64,000 nucleotides of DNA. Source: JAHTBL01 sp038532735 (GTDB lineage: Bacteria > Pseudomonadota > Alphaproteobacteria > Rhodobacterales > Rhodobacteraceae). Location of the stretch: the NCBI GenBank assembly GCA_038532735.1, contig JBCBAC010000001.1, positions 310,001 to 374,000 of the forward strand, in the 5' to 3' direction. The position numbers and the translations under genes were made by a program. The notes below the pieces were generated by a model, which saw only the letters and a list, made by a program, of their open reading frames with translations, was not told the origin of the DNA and did not search any database. Below are positions 33,864-42,052 of this stretch, piece by piece (within the stretch, counting starts at the first letter, position 1; every line of letters begins with the position of its first letter).

Positions 33864-34025
33864 ATGCTTTATTATGCCCTCGTTTTCTTGCTGGTGGCGA
33901 TTGTCGCAGCCGTATTCGGCTTCGGCGGGATCGCATCTGCCTCTGCCGGGATCGCTCAGATCCTCTTCTTCGTTTTCTTGGTCCTATTCGTTGCCACGCT
34001 GATCATGCGCGCCTTGCGAAGCTAG
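33864..34025 (+). CDS. DUF1328 (UPF0391) small membrane protein
   Basis: A 53-residue protein, MLYYALVFLLVAIVAAVFGF then GGIASASAGIAQILFFVFLV and a short basic end, with two membrane helices. This is the DUF1328 pattern at its usual length. AAAGGAG lies six bases before the ATG. These proteins occur beside CsbD, YqaE and dps in proteobacterial stress loci; their function is unknown. Confidence 0.9.
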   Translation: MLYYALVFLLVAIVAAVFGFGGIASASAGIAQILFFVFLVLFVATLIMRALRS

Positions 34026-34056
34026 AAAAATCCATTCAAACACAAGGAGATAAGAT

Positions 34057-34554
34057 ATGACACAACCACTCAATGTTGTTGGAGAACCCCAAGAAGTCTC
34101 GTCCGGTGTCCGTGCCCCCGAAACGATTGCGGATGGCATCGCTGACATTCTCGCCGATACCTACATGCTGATCTACAAGACGCACGCCTACCACTGGAAC
34201 GTCGAAGGTCCGCTGTTTTACTCGGTGCACAACCTGACCGAAGGCCAGTATGAAGATATGTTTGCTGCCGCCGATGAGCTGGCAGAGCGGATCCGCGCAG
34301 TGGGCCAGATGGCGCCGATGACGATGTCCGAAATTCGTGAGCGGTCGTCGATTGATGACAGTAAGTCAGCACCCTCCGCTGGCGAGATGTGCCAATCTCT
34401 TGCTGATGATCATGAGCGTATCGCACATCGCTTGCATGCTCTGGTCAAGCTTGCAGACGAGAAGAATGACCCAGTGACCGAAGACCTCGCGACGGAGCGG
34501 TCGGCATTCCACGAACAAGCTGCTTGGATGCTGAAGGCGCTCGTAGCGAAATAA
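34057..34554 (+). CDS. dps: DNA-binding ferritin-like protein Dps
   Basis: A 165-residue Dps that oxidises and stores iron with hydrogen peroxide and protects DNA. The ferroxidase signature is present: THAYHWNVEGPLFYSVHNLTEGQYEDMFAAADELAERIRAVG, giving the two histidines, the aspartate and glutamate of the intersubunit site. ACAAGGAGAT precedes the ATG. It follows DUF1328, probably on the same EcfG-driven transcript, and ends at a strong bidirectional terminator. Confidence 0.95.
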   Translation: MTQPLNVVGEPQEVSSGVRAPETIADGIADILADTYMLIYKTHAYHWNVEGPLFYSVHNLTEGQYEDMFAAADELAERIRAVGQMAPMTMSEIRERSSIDDSKSAPSAGEMCQSLADDHERIAHRLHALVKLADEKNDPVTEDLATERSAFHEQAAWMLKALVAK

Positions 34555-34560
34555 GTTTAA

Positions 34561-34594
34561 AAAGCCCTGCAACGACATCGTTGCAGGGCTTTTT
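34561..34594. terminator. Bidirectional terminator between dps and exoD-like gene
   Basis: A perfect 14-base stem (AAAGCCCTGCAACG / CGTTGCAGGGCTTT) with a four-base loop, a T run on the right and an A run on the left. It lies between converging genes and can serve both. Confidence 0.93.
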
Positions 34595-35203
34595 CTATGT
34601 GGCGGCGAGTGTAATTAACCACCCCACAATGCCATAAGGCACCAACCCCAGAAGAACGACCAGCCCATCGCGGCTCAGCATGCCGAGTGCAAGAATGGCA
34701 ACACCGATCCCCATCACTGATGAAGAGAACGGCACAAATTCCAGCAGCGGCATCATTGCTCCGGACAAGACACAGAGGATTTGCGGAACAGCAATCAGCG
34801 GTGGGCGAACAATCAAGCGTAACCGTCTGTTGGTTCGCTGATCCAGCCAAGTCGCAACAGGCCTGAGATACCCGAACGCGCTTGCAACGATCCGACCCTT
34901 CAGCTCTTGCCGCAAAATCCAACCGGGCAGCCACAAATGTCGTCGCTGCGCCACCATCTGAATGGCAACTAGGCATATTACGAGGCCCATCAGGGATGAA
35001 AACAAAGGGATACCGCTTAGCGGTGTTGCAACGGCCAAAGCGGGGAGCAGAAGGATCGGTGCGAAGCCCGCGCCGCCCACTTCCTTTATCACGGCGTCGA
35101 CAGTCACCCGCTCAGACGTATGCGAAAGCGCGACAACAGCGTCGACAATATTGGTAAGCCGGGGCAGCGAAGACGGCCCCGGTTCTGCAGTTGCCGCAGG
35201 CAT
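34595..35203 (-). CDS. ExoD-like exopolysaccharide synthesis protein
   Basis: A 202-residue membrane protein of the ExoD family. An amphipathic N-terminal part is followed by GGAGFAPILLLPALAVATPLSGIPLFSS and four or five membrane segments, with the RPPLIAVPQILCVLSGAMMPLLEFVPFSSS block typical of the family. ExoD affects exopolysaccharide and alkaline tolerance in Sinorhizobium. It begins eight bases after the phyR stop, so phyR and exoD are one operon. Confidence 0.88.
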   Translation of the reverse strand: MPAATAEPGPSSLPRLTNIVDAVVALSHTSERVTVDAVIKEVGGAGFAPILLLPALAVATPLSGIPLFSSLMGLVICLVAIQMVAQRRHLWLPGWILRQELKGRIVASAFGYLRPVATWLDQRTNRRLRLIVRPPLIAVPQILCVLSGAMMPLLEFVPFSSSVMGIGVAILALGMLSRDGLVVLLGLVPYGIVGWLITLAAT

Positions 35204-35211
35204 GCCGGCGA

Positions 35212-36021
35212 TTAGGCTTTCAGGGTGGCGGTTGACGCAAAGAACATCGCCTGACTAACGGCGGATTGCACTTGCGCTTCTTGGAAGGGTTTCGAGATAA
35301 GAAACGCAGGCTCGGGCCGGTCTCCCGTCAAAAGCCGCTCTGGGAAAGCTGTGATGAAAATCACCGGCACGTCCATCTTTTTCAGCAGGTCATTTACGGC
35401 GTCGATCCCTGACGAGTTATCGGCAAGCTGAATATCGGCCAGGATCAGGTCAGGCTCTTGCTCATCACCAAGTGCGACCGCCTCTGTGTGAGTGCGGGCA
35501 ACGCCGGTGACGCTGTGGCCCAAAGAGGTCACGATATCGGTAAGATCCGCCGCGATGATCGGCTCATCTTCGATGATCATGATCCGTCCTTTGACGCTCT
35601 CCGAGAGCTCTGCGTTCGATGTTGCGATCAGGCGGCGCACTTCATCAGCGTCGATCTCCATAATCTTAGCGATATTTGTAACGCTGAACTCTTCGATTGT
35701 ACGCAGCAGCAACGCTTCGCGAGAGTTGACCGTGAGCTTAGACAGAAGGCTGTGCGCGCGATTGAGCAATTCATCATCCGACGATGAAAAAAGCTGACCA
35801 GAGGACGACCAGATTGCGTGAAAGCACTTGAACAAATTGACCTTGATCGGGTCATCATTGTCAAACTCACTACGATCCTTCAGGATCGCTTCAAGCGTTG
35901 CGACCGTGTATTTGTCTCCGCGCGATTGCGACCCGGTCAGGGCGCGGGCATACCGGCGCAGATAGGGAAGTTCAGCAGCAATAAGGTCGGAAAAGGTAGT
36001 CTCCGGTGCAGCGTCATGCAT
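35212..36021 (-). CDS. phyR: General stress response regulator PhyR
   Basis: A 269-residue anti-anti-sigma factor. Residues 1-135 resemble an ECF sigma factor (sigma-2-like and sigma-4-like parts) and residues 145-262 form a receiver with the acidic pair EDE (151-153), the phosphoryl acceptor Asp196 in LILADIQL and the lysine in ISKPF. When phosphorylated, the sigma-like part is released to bind NepR and free EcfG. It is divergent from nepR across a palindromic double promoter. Start ATG 36021. Confidence 0.95.
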   Translation of the reverse strand: MHDAAPETTFSDLIAAELPYLRRYARALTGSQSRGDKYTVATLEAILKDRSEFDNDDPIKVNLFKCFHAIWSSSGQLFSSSDDELLNRAHSLLSKLTVNSREALLLRTIEEFSVTNIAKIMEIDADEVRRLIATSNAELSESVKGRIMIIEDEPIIAADLTDIVTSLGHSVTGVARTHTEAVALGDEQEPDLILADIQLADNSSGIDAVNDLLKKMDVPVIFITAFPERLLTGDRPEPAFLISKPFQEAQVQSAVSQAMFFASTATLKA

Positions 36022-36048
36022 TTTTTTGGCCTTTTTTGATATTTTCTT

Positions 36049-36074
36049 GGAACCAAACCCCTAACGCGGCAGTT
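36049..36074 (+). promoter_or_regulatory. Candidate EcfG promoter of nepR-ecfG-kinase
   Basis: GGAAC (36049-36053), a 17-base spacer and AGTT (36071-36074). The -10 element overlaps the -35 element of the opposite promoter. It would let EcfG drive its own operon. Confidence 0.72.
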
Positions 36075-36080
36075 GGTTCC
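36056..36080 (-). promoter_or_regulatory. Candidate EcfG promoter of phyR
   Basis: On the minus strand GGAAC (36080-36076), a 16-base spacer and GGTT (36059-36056). With the opposite promoter it forms the inverted repeat GGAACCAA (36049-36056) / TTGGTTCC (36073-36080). Confidence 0.72.
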
Positions 36081-36118
36081 AGTTAGATGATAATTTTTAG
36101 ATGAGGCAGCGCAAAAAG

Positions 36119-36283
36119 ATGACAAGTGCCAACGATCCCAAGCAGGACAGGATCGACCGCTATATCGACCAAAACCTGAAAAAGGTTTTTGCCGATCTGG
36201 AAAAAGATAAAATGCCCGACGAGATTATCGATCTCCTTTCGGTCTTACGTGCTCAAGACGAAGAGATGAAAGGCGGGAAATGA
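36119..36283 (+). CDS. nepR: Anti-sigma factor NepR
   Basis: A protein of about 54 residues (60 if ATG 36101 is used) with the NepR core DRIDRYIDQNLKKVFADLEKDKMPDEIIDLLSVLR. NepR binds EcfG until phosphorylated PhyR takes it away. The C terminus EEMKGGK overlaps the ecfG start by four bases, which should keep NepR and EcfG in a fixed ratio. The choice of start is uncertain, since neither ATG has a strong ribosome binding site. Confidence 0.92.
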   Translation: MTSANDPKQDRIDRYIDQNLKKVFADLEKDKMPDEIIDLLSVLRAQDEEMKGGK

Positions 36284-36834
36284 GCAATCTTGATCCCAAA
36301 GAAGAGCTGGTAACGCACTTACCTGCTCTCCGTGCGTTTGCGCTGAGCCTGACGCGCAATCGGGCAACGGCCGATGATATGATGCAGGACGCAGTTCTGA
36401 AGGCCTGGTCGAACATGGATAAATTCCAGCCTGGCACAAATATGCGCGCATGGCTCTTCACCATTTTACGGAACAATTACTATTCATCACGCCGTAAGCT
36501 CAATCGTGAAGTGGCAGATGTGGACAATGCCTTTTCGGACACATTGTCGGTTAAGCCTGATCACGATGGCCGTCTGCAAATGATGGATTTCAAAGCAGCT
36601 TTTGAACAGCTTGCCGACGAGCATCGTGAAGCGCTTATCCTCGTTGGGGCGTCCGGGTTTTCATATGATGATGCTGCCGAAATGTGTGGCGTGGCGTCAG
36701 GTACGATGAAAAGCCGCGTAAATCGTGCGCGGACAAAACTGACGGAAATTCTGCAGTTGACTGACGATGACGTGCTTGAGCTCACAGATTCTGCAACATT
36801 GGCCGTGGTTGGTAGTCCGAACATCCCATCATGA
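36280..36834 (+). CDS. ecfG: General stress ECF sigma factor EcfG
   Basis: A 184-residue ECF sigma factor. Region 2 spans about residues 8-75 (ALRAFALSLTRNRATADDMMQDAVLKAW, NMRAWLFTILRNNYYSSRRK) and region 4 about 110-165 (LADEHREALILVGASGFSYDDAAEMCGVASGTMKSRVNRARTKL). It reads GGAAC-N16/17-CGTT promoters, of which many are visible around it. Four-base overlaps with nepR and the kinase gene make a coupled operon. Confidence 0.94.
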   Translation: MSNLDPKEELVTHLPALRAFALSLTRNRATADDMMQDAVLKAWSNMDKFQPGTNMRAWLFTILRNNYYSSRRKLNREVADVDNAFSDTLSVKPDHDGRLQMMDFKAAFEQLADEHREALILVGASGFSYDDAAEMCGVASGTMKSRVNRARTKLTEILQLTDDDVLELTDSATLAVVGSPNIPS

Positions 36835-38540
36835 TTGCTCAAGGCTGGTTCCGGCGGCTCAATGTGCAGCTTGTCGCGTTATTGACCCTTGCCCTTTTGC
36901 CTCTTGGGTCCATCGCAATCTTTCAGACAAACCGTGTCGCGGTAGAAGCAGATCGCAATGTCGGCACCGCGTTCTTGGGTTTGACCGAGCGCGCGGCGCG
37001 TGCCGAACAAGTGTTGATCGAGCGTGCGGTCGGCGCGGCTCGGCTGTTTGGTTCGATTGCCCCAGACTTGCTGGCAAATCCCGAAGGATGCCAACCGATC
37101 CTGTCGCGCTTCGTCGAAGCGAATGAAGAGTTCAGCTTTGTGGGTGTGCTTCCCCTGTCCGGTGTTATCACCTGTTCATCCTTTGATGAGCCTTTGGACT
37201 TTTCAGACTATCCGAAATTTGAAGAGACTATGGCAGCACAACAACCCACAATCGTTGTGAACGAAGCGCCGCCAGCTAGCAGACAATCGACATTTGTCAT
37301 CTCTGAACCGTTTGACGTCGATGGTAATTTTGCTGGGTTCGTGTCCGTTTCAATTCCTCATAAGCAATTGCCGGAAACAAGTGATCGGCTGGTCGAGCTT
37401 GGTTTGGAGGAAATTATTACATTCAACGAGAATGGCACAATTTTAACAGCGCGTTCGGATCGAGAGACTGCAATGGATGAATTGCCTGCCAACGTTGATC
37501 TGGTTGGCCTCTCGACATCACAGGCTCAAACGTTTCGCGCCATAAATCGCAGTGGCGTCGAACGCCGGTATAGTATTGTGACAATCTCGGGCAGCCCGGC
37601 GGCTGTGATGGCGATCTGGAATACAGATGCGGGGTCTGCAGGGGCGCTAGGTACGCGTATCGCACCTTTGGTATTTCCCGTCTTGATGTGGTTTGCCAGC
37701 ATGGGTGTCGCCATGTTGGCCATGAACACGCTCGTTTTGCGTCATTTCCGGCGCCTGCGCCGCAGCATGGACCAGTTCGCCGATACACGCCGCGCAAGTT
37801 TTGAGCGCGAAGAAGAGTTACTGACCCCGATTGAGATTGAAAACCTTGAAGTCAATTTCCAGCGGATGAGCGAAGAAATTCTACGTGATGAGGCCAGCCT
37901 TGAGGATACGCTGCGCGAAAAAGATGTGTTGGTGAAAGAAATTCATCATCGTGTCAAAAACAATCTGCAACTGATCTCGTCGATCATGAATATGCAAATC
38001 CGAACCGCGAGGCACGCCGAAACAAAAGACGTTCTACAGCGCTTGCAGGAACGCGTATTGAGCCTCGCCACCATTCACCGCGACCTTTACCAGTCGCAAG
38101 ATGGCGGTCGTGTCAACGCGGGGGCCCTGATCACCGAGATTATCGAGAAATCGGTTGAGCTTGTTACGGTCGATGGAGGTCATGTGGATGTGGAGACCGA
38201 TATCGATCAGGTGCGGCTCTATCCCGATCAAGCGGTGCCCCTGTCGTTGCTCGTTGCCGAAGCTGCCACAAACGCAGTGAAGCATATCGGGGACACCAAG
38301 ACGCAAACACCCGAGATTTTGGTGCGCTTGAAAGAGGACAATCGCAGCTGCACCTTGGTGATGTCCAATTCAATCGGCAATACGATTGAGCAGCAAAGCA
38401 CCGGTCTGGGCAGTAAGTTGATGCAGGCTTTCGCCATGCAGATGGGTGGTAAAATTGACGTGGATCACTCCGAAGAGAAATATACGCTGACCTTACACTT
38501 TGAGGCATTGGAATTCGAACCGGAGGCGCGGGACTATTGA
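36831..38540 (+). CDS. Membrane sensor histidine kinase (HisKA_2/HWE type), probable GSR kinase
   Basis: A 569-residue kinase with a first membrane segment near residues 9-28, an extracytoplasmic sensor of about 240 residues resembling a Cache fold, a second membrane segment (about 278-302), a linker, then the HisKA_2 motif EIHHRVKNNLQLISSIMNMQ (phosphorylated His probably 373) and an HATPase with EAATNAVKH and GLGSKLMQAFAMQMGG. It overlaps ecfG by four bases. Position and family make it the likely PhyR kinase (PhyK-like). The sensed signal is not known. Confidence 0.9.
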   Translation: MIAQGWFRRLNVQLVALLTLALLPLGSIAIFQTNRVAVEADRNVGTAFLGLTERAARAEQVLIERAVGAARLFGSIAPDLLANPEGCQPILSRFVEANEEFSFVGVLPLSGVITCSSFDEPLDFSDYPKFEETMAAQQPTIVVNEAPPASRQSTFVISEPFDVDGNFAGFVSVSIPHKQLPETSDRLVELGLEEIITFNENGTILTARSDRETAMDELPANVDLVGLSTSQAQTFRAINRSGVERRYSIVTISGSPAAVMAIWNTDAGSAGALGTRIAPLVFPVLMWFASMGVAMLAMNTLVLRHFRRLRRSMDQFADTRRASFEREEELLTPIEIENLEVNFQRMSEEILRDEASLEDTLREKDVLVKEIHHRVKNNLQLISSIMNMQIRTARHAETKDVLQRLQERVLSLATIHRDLYQSQDGGRVNAGALITEIIEKSVELVTVDGGHVDVETDIDQVRLYPDQAVPLSLLVAEAATNAVKHIGDTKTQTPEILVRLKEDNRSCTLVMSNSIGNTIEQQSTGLGSKLMQAFAMQMGGKIDVDHSEEKYTLTLHFEALEFEPEARDY

Positions 38541-40078
38541 GTGACACTGAAACCGAACGCGGTTTTGAGGTCCTGATCACAGCGAATGAAGCCTACCCTC
38601 GGCTTGAGCAGGAGTTCCTTAACGCCCAGACAGAAATCGTTGCAGGGTTCCGTATCTTTGACCCATGGACCAAGCTGCGGTCTGAAAAGGCACGCGCTCT
38701 GGGTGCGCATTGGTTCGATCTGATTGTGCAGACCTTGAACCGTGGCATCACCGTGCAGTTGGTCTTGACCGATTTCGACCCGGTCGTCCGGATGGATATG
38801 CATGTCTATAGCTGGCAATGCTTTCGTGCATGGATCGCAGCAGGTGAGGCTTCTCAGCATCCTGGGAATCTGAGCGTTCGTGTGGCCATGCACCCTGCCC
38901 GCGTCGGTCTATTGCCACGCACCGTCTTGTGGATGCGGTCCGTCCAGGAGATCAAAGATCAGATCAAACGGATCACCGACAATCAGGATCTCTCTGCGGA
39001 GGAATTAACCGCGATTGCCCCAGGTGTCCGGGCATTGACCGTACGGCGAGGCGACGGGCTGAAGCCGCGGAAGTTTCCGCCACCGCCACTCGTGCCGGTC
39101 ACCCATCATCAGAAACTCGCGGTCTTTGACAATACTCGGCTTTATGTCGGTGGGCTTGATCTGAATGATCGCCGCTTTGATACGCCCGATCATGAGCGAC
39201 CAAGCGAAGACACTTGGCATGATGTGCAAGTGGTGCTGACCGGGCAAGCCGCATCAGAGGCGCGGACGCATTTGCTTGAGATGGAAGATGGTTTTTCAGG
39301 GCGCGATACTCATACACCACAGAAATTGTTGCGGACACTCTCTGCCAAGCGTCGGTTTGCGCTTCCGTTCATGTCGCCACGACCCATCGTCGATGAAATT
39401 GCAGAGGCGCATCGCGCCGCCATCGCTCGCTCGGAAGAGCTGATTTACTTTGAAACGCAATTCTTTCGCGACGAAACACTTGCCCGCTGGCTTGCCGCGC
39501 GGGCTTTGGAACAGCCGGCACTGTCGCTGATCCTGATCCTGCCCGCCGCACCAGAGGAGATCGCCTTTCATGATGATTGGGGGCCGGACACCAAATTCGG
39601 GGAGCATCTGCAGGTCAAATGCATCGACATCCTTCATGACGCCTTTGCAGAGCGGGTTTTTATAGGGGCTCCGGCCCAGCTGCGGCACCATTCAACACCC
39701 GGACGCGACACGCATTACGATGCGCCTATAATTTACCTTCATGCCAAGGTCTCGTTGTTTGATGATCATACCGGGATCGTGTCGTCGGCCAATCTGAACG
39801 GTCGTAGCTTTCGCTGGGACACAGAAGTTGGTGTTCAGACAGAGACCATGCAGGAGGTCGCGCAGCTTAAGACACGCTGTTTCGAACACTGGCTCCATCG
39901 CGATGCCGGTCCTGAGTTCTACGACAGCAAGTCCGCATGTGATGCATGGGCTGCACGTGCCGCGCAAAATGCGCAACTCGCGCCAGAAGATCGCAAGGGC
40001 TTTATCTTGCCGTATCGCGTTGGTCCGGTGCGGGAAGAAGCTCAGGCCCTGCCAGGTGTGCCCTCGGAAATGGCCTGA
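38537..40078 (+). CDS. Phospholipase D-family protein with two HKD motifs
   Basis: A 513-residue protein with two intact HKD motifs: HQKLAVFD (His191, Lys193, Asp198) and HAKVSLFD (His402, Lys404, Asp409), each followed by the usual GG/SS..N/D strand (YVGGLDLNDRRFD, VSSANLNGRSF). Thus it should be an active phospholipase D or phosphatidyltransferase-like enzyme. No signal peptide or membrane helix is visible. TTG 38537 overlaps the kinase stop by four bases, with GGAGG ten bases upstream, so the enzyme is the fourth gene of the nepR-ecfG-kinase operon. The 3' end overlaps the AI-2E gene convergently by 37 bases. Confidence 0.88.
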   Translation: MSDTETERGFEVLITANEAYPRLEQEFLNAQTEIVAGFRIFDPWTKLRSEKARALGAHWFDLIVQTLNRGITVQLVLTDFDPVVRMDMHVYSWQCFRAWIAAGEASQHPGNLSVRVAMHPARVGLLPRTVLWMRSVQEIKDQIKRITDNQDLSAEELTAIAPGVRALTVRRGDGLKPRKFPPPPLVPVTHHQKLAVFDNTRLYVGGLDLNDRRFDTPDHERPSEDTWHDVQVVLTGQAASEARTHLLEMEDGFSGRDTHTPQKLLRTLSAKRRFALPFMSPRPIVDEIAEAHRAAIARSEELIYFETQFFRDETLARWLAARALEQPALSLILILPAAPEEIAFHDDWGPDTKFGEHLQVKCIDILHDAFAERVFIGAPAQLRHHSTPGRDTHYDAPIIYLHAKVSLFDDHTGIVSSANLNGRSFRWDTEVGVQTETMQEVAQLKTRCFEHWLHRDAGPEFYDSKSACDAWAARAAQNAQLAPEDRKGFILPYRVGPVREEAQALPGVPSEMA

Positions 40079-41067
40079 CCTCTTACGTCGTTGATTAAAG
40101 TCAGGGTCCAGATCAGCAGTGGGATTGCGATGATCCCACCGACCGGCCCCCAGAGCCACAGCCAGAACACCAGCGACAAGAACACCAAGAGCGGGTTCAC
40201 AGCGAGGCTCTTACCCACAAGTGTCGGTGTCACGAACTGCGCTTCGGTTGCGTTCATTGCAAGATAGATTGCTGGCGGTAAAAAACTGAGTGCGCCGTCA
40301 AAGACCACGATGCCCGTCACCGTGAGCATGACGACCAGCAAGGCAGGGCCGAGATAGAGAATGAAGTTCAAAAGAAATGCCAGCAGTCCCCAGACGATGG
40401 GTGACGGCATTCCGATCAAATGCATGACGATTGCCACAAGCGTGCCAAAGGTGAAATTGATGGCCGAAATCGTCAAAACATATCGTGACACTTGCTTTGC
40501 CGCGCGGCGTAGATCTGATTTCCCCAGGGCCGCGATGTTCTGGCTGAGCCACTCATAGACTGCGTTTCGTGCCAACAGGAAAAAGTAGAGCGTCCCGGTG
40601 AAAATCAGAAACTGCGCTAGAAATTGCGGCGCATAGAACAGCGCATCGGTAAGCGACGGCAACTCCATCGATTCTTCTTCCGTCGTAGTGGCGGCGTTGG
40701 GCTCAATTGCAGCAGCCATATCCCCTGAGATTTGTTCAAGCCCCCGTAAGACGCGGCGCAATTCTTCTACAGTCTCACGCAGTTCTGCCTGAATGATCGG
40801 ACCCTGGCGAATGGCTTGAGAGATGTAGGGCTCCAGAAGCAATAGCAGCATGAAGATCGCTGCGAGCGCTAGAAGAACTGATAAGAAAGCCGCTGCTGAT
40901 GCGGGAAGGCGAAGTCTATCCCAAAGATCGGAAAGCGGGGTCATCACGATACCCAGCAAAAACGCAGCGAGGATTGGGGCAACGAGGTCCTTGGCCTGAT
41001 GCAGGGCCGCGAGCGTCACGAGAGCCGTCAGAATGACAAGACAGCAAGTATTGAGGTTAAGACGCAT
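40042..41067 (-). CDS. AI-2E family transporter (permease)
   Basis: A 341-residue polytopic protein of the AI-2E exporter/PerM family with about seven to eight membrane segments, a charged periplasmic or cytoplasmic stretch with FNATTTEEE-like acidic residues near 140-155, and the C-terminal pattern PTLVGKSLAVNPLLVFLSLVFWLWLWGPVGGIIAIPLL. The substrate is unknown; some members are Na+/H+ antiporters. ATG 41067 has GAAGGAG upstream. An EcfG-type promoter on the minus strand precedes it. Confidence 0.9.
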   Translation of the reverse strand: MRLNLNTCCLVILTALVTLAALHQAKDLVAPILAAFLLGIVMTPLSDLWDRLRLPASAAAFLSVLLALAAIFMLLLLLEPYISQAIRQGPIIQAELRETVEELRRVLRGLEQISGDMAAAIEPNAATTTEEESMELPSLTDALFYAPQFLAQFLIFTGTLYFFLLARNAVYEWLSQNIAALGKSDLRRAAKQVSRYVLTISAINFTFGTLVAIVMHLIGMPSPIVWGLLAFLLNFILYLGPALLVVMLTVTGIVVFDGALSFLPPAIYLAMNATEAQFVTPTLVGKSLAVNPLLVFLSLVFWLWLWGPVGGIIAIPLLIWTLTLINDVRGQAISEGTPGRA

Positions 41068-41087
41068 GCGAGACTCCTTCGCTCTAT

Positions 41088-41112
41088 AACTTTCGAGCGC
41101 GCCGGCGGTTCC
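41088..41112 (-). promoter_or_regulatory. Candidate EcfG promoter of the AI-2E gene
   Basis: On the minus strand GGAAC (41112-41108), a 16-base spacer and AGTT (41091-41088), one base off consensus, 21 bases upstream of ATG 41067. Confidence 0.65.
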
Positions 41113-41120
41113 CGTCGAAT

Positions 41121-41145
41121 GGAACAACTTCGCTTGCGCCGCGTT
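41121..41145 (+). promoter_or_regulatory. Candidate EcfG promoter of the 59-residue membrane protein
   Basis: GGAAC (41121-41125), a 16-base spacer and CGTT (41142-41145), a perfect match, 33 bases upstream of GTG 41178. It stands back to back with the promoter at 41088-41112. Confidence 0.78.
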
Positions 41146-41177
41146 GTGTCAGTGGAAATGATGAAAAGGAGAAAGCT

Positions 41178-41357
41178 GTGTCAGCGTCTGAGACGAATAT
41201 TGATAAGCAAGTGAAACGCCATCGTGGACCGCTATTCGGGATCGCCATCGCATTGCTCTGGGCAGCTGTTCTCTTCCTAGGCCTGCTGCTTTGGACAGTC
41301 TATCAGGCAGATGATCCCGCAGCCGAAAATCCGGCGGCCGTGATCTCGACCGAATAA
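41178..41357 (+). CDS. Small single-span membrane protein, unknown
   Basis: A 59-residue protein starting at GTG 41178 after AAAAGGAG. A basic N terminus (ETNIDKQVKRHRG) is followed by one membrane helix (LFGIAIALLWAAVLFLGLLL) and an acidic alanine/proline-rich tail ending in ISTE. It is bounded by a consensus EcfG promoter and a strong terminator four bases after the stop, so it is clearly an expressed unit. No family recognised. Confidence 0.8.
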   Translation: MSASETNIDKQVKRHRGPLFGIAIALLWAAVLFLGLLLWTVYQADDPAAENPAAVISTE

Positions 41358-41361
41358 AAAG

Positions 41362-41389
41362 AAAGGGCGTCCTCGGGGACGCCCTTTTC
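41362..41389. terminator. Bidirectional terminator
   Basis: An 11-base stem (AAAGGGCGTCC / GGACGCCCTTT) with a TCGG loop and flanking A and T runs, between the 59-residue gene on the plus strand and the DUF202 gene on the minus strand. Confidence 0.9.
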
Positions 41390-41391
41390 GT

Positions 41392-41766
41392 TTACAGCAG
41401 CCAAAGAATGACCCCGGCCGCAATCGCGCCAATTGTCAGCGAAATGGCCGTAACGATCATGCCTATGTGCGATTGCGCATTCGTATCATGATCATCAATA
41501 CGCTTTTGGGCCAGATAGCTGCGCCGCGCCGCTGAGCCGAAAATAATCACAGCCGTAAAAATGAACAACTCAGCGACCGCCTTGGCGACAAGCGGATGCT
41601 CGGTTGATCCAAACACAGCCTTCAAACCAAGTGCCACACCCACACAGGCCATACCCGTTCGCATCCACGAGGCAAAGGTTCGTTCATTTGCAAGGATTGT
41701 GCGATCTTCGGCCCAGTCTGTGCGTTGCTCAGCGGGCGCTCTAGACGCGTTTTCATCTTTTGGCAT
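41392..41766 (-). CDS. DUF202 (YidH-type) membrane protein
   Basis: A 124-residue protein with the DUF202 pattern LANERTFASWMRTGMACVGVALGLKAVFG and three membrane segments (about 38-55, 63-83, 102-124). ATG 41766 is chosen over TTG/ATG codons upstream that would enter the terminator. Function unknown. It is downstream of the PLDc_N gene and separated from it by a terminator, so expression may be by read-through. Confidence 0.85.
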   Translation of the reverse strand: MPKDENASRAPAEQRTDWAEDRTILANERTFASWMRTGMACVGVALGLKAVFGSTEHPLVAKAVAELFIFTAVIIFGSAARRSYLAQKRIDDHDTNAQSHIGMIVTAISLTIGAIAAGVILWLL

Positions 41767-41779
41767 CGAAAGAATCCAC

Positions 41780-41815
41780 AAAAAAAGCTGGCGCGCCGAT
41801 GATAGCGCGCCAGCT
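41780..41815 (-). terminator. Terminator after the PLDc_N gene
   Basis: On the minus strand GCTGGCGCGC (41814-41805), an eight-base loop, GCGCGCCAGC (41796-41787) and then TTTTTTG. Strong stem and T run. It separates the PLDc_N gene from DUF202. Confidence 0.9.
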
Positions 41816-41825
41816 CTTAAAATCT

Positions 41826-42014
41826 TTATACGGTCGCTGAACTGCTACGCGGTCCGGCAATCAACCAGATGATGAAGCCAAGGATCGGCAAGATCAGAAC
41901 CAACAGCGTCCAAAGCACTTTCTTGCCTGTCGATACCGACGAGCTGAAAATCGAGATGATCGCCCAGATGTTCAGGGCAAGAACGATAAAGCCACCTACA
42001 CCAGCATATTCCAT
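41826..42014 (-). CDS. PLDc_N domain small membrane protein
   Basis: A 62-residue protein with two membrane helices and the phospholipase-D-nuclease N-terminal (PLDc_N) pattern NIWAIISIFSSSVSTGKKVLWTLLVLILPILGFIIWLIAGP. The domain exists here alone, without a catalytic part. GGAGGAAC precedes the ATG. A weak EcfG-like promoter lies 39 bases further upstream. Confidence 0.9.
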   Translation of the reverse strand: MEYAGVGGFIVLALNIWAIISIFSSSVSTGKKVLWTLLVLILPILGFIIWLIAGPRSSSATV

Positions 42015-42052
42015 TTCAAAGTTCCTCCGTTTGGCGGTTTCCTTGCGAAGAC

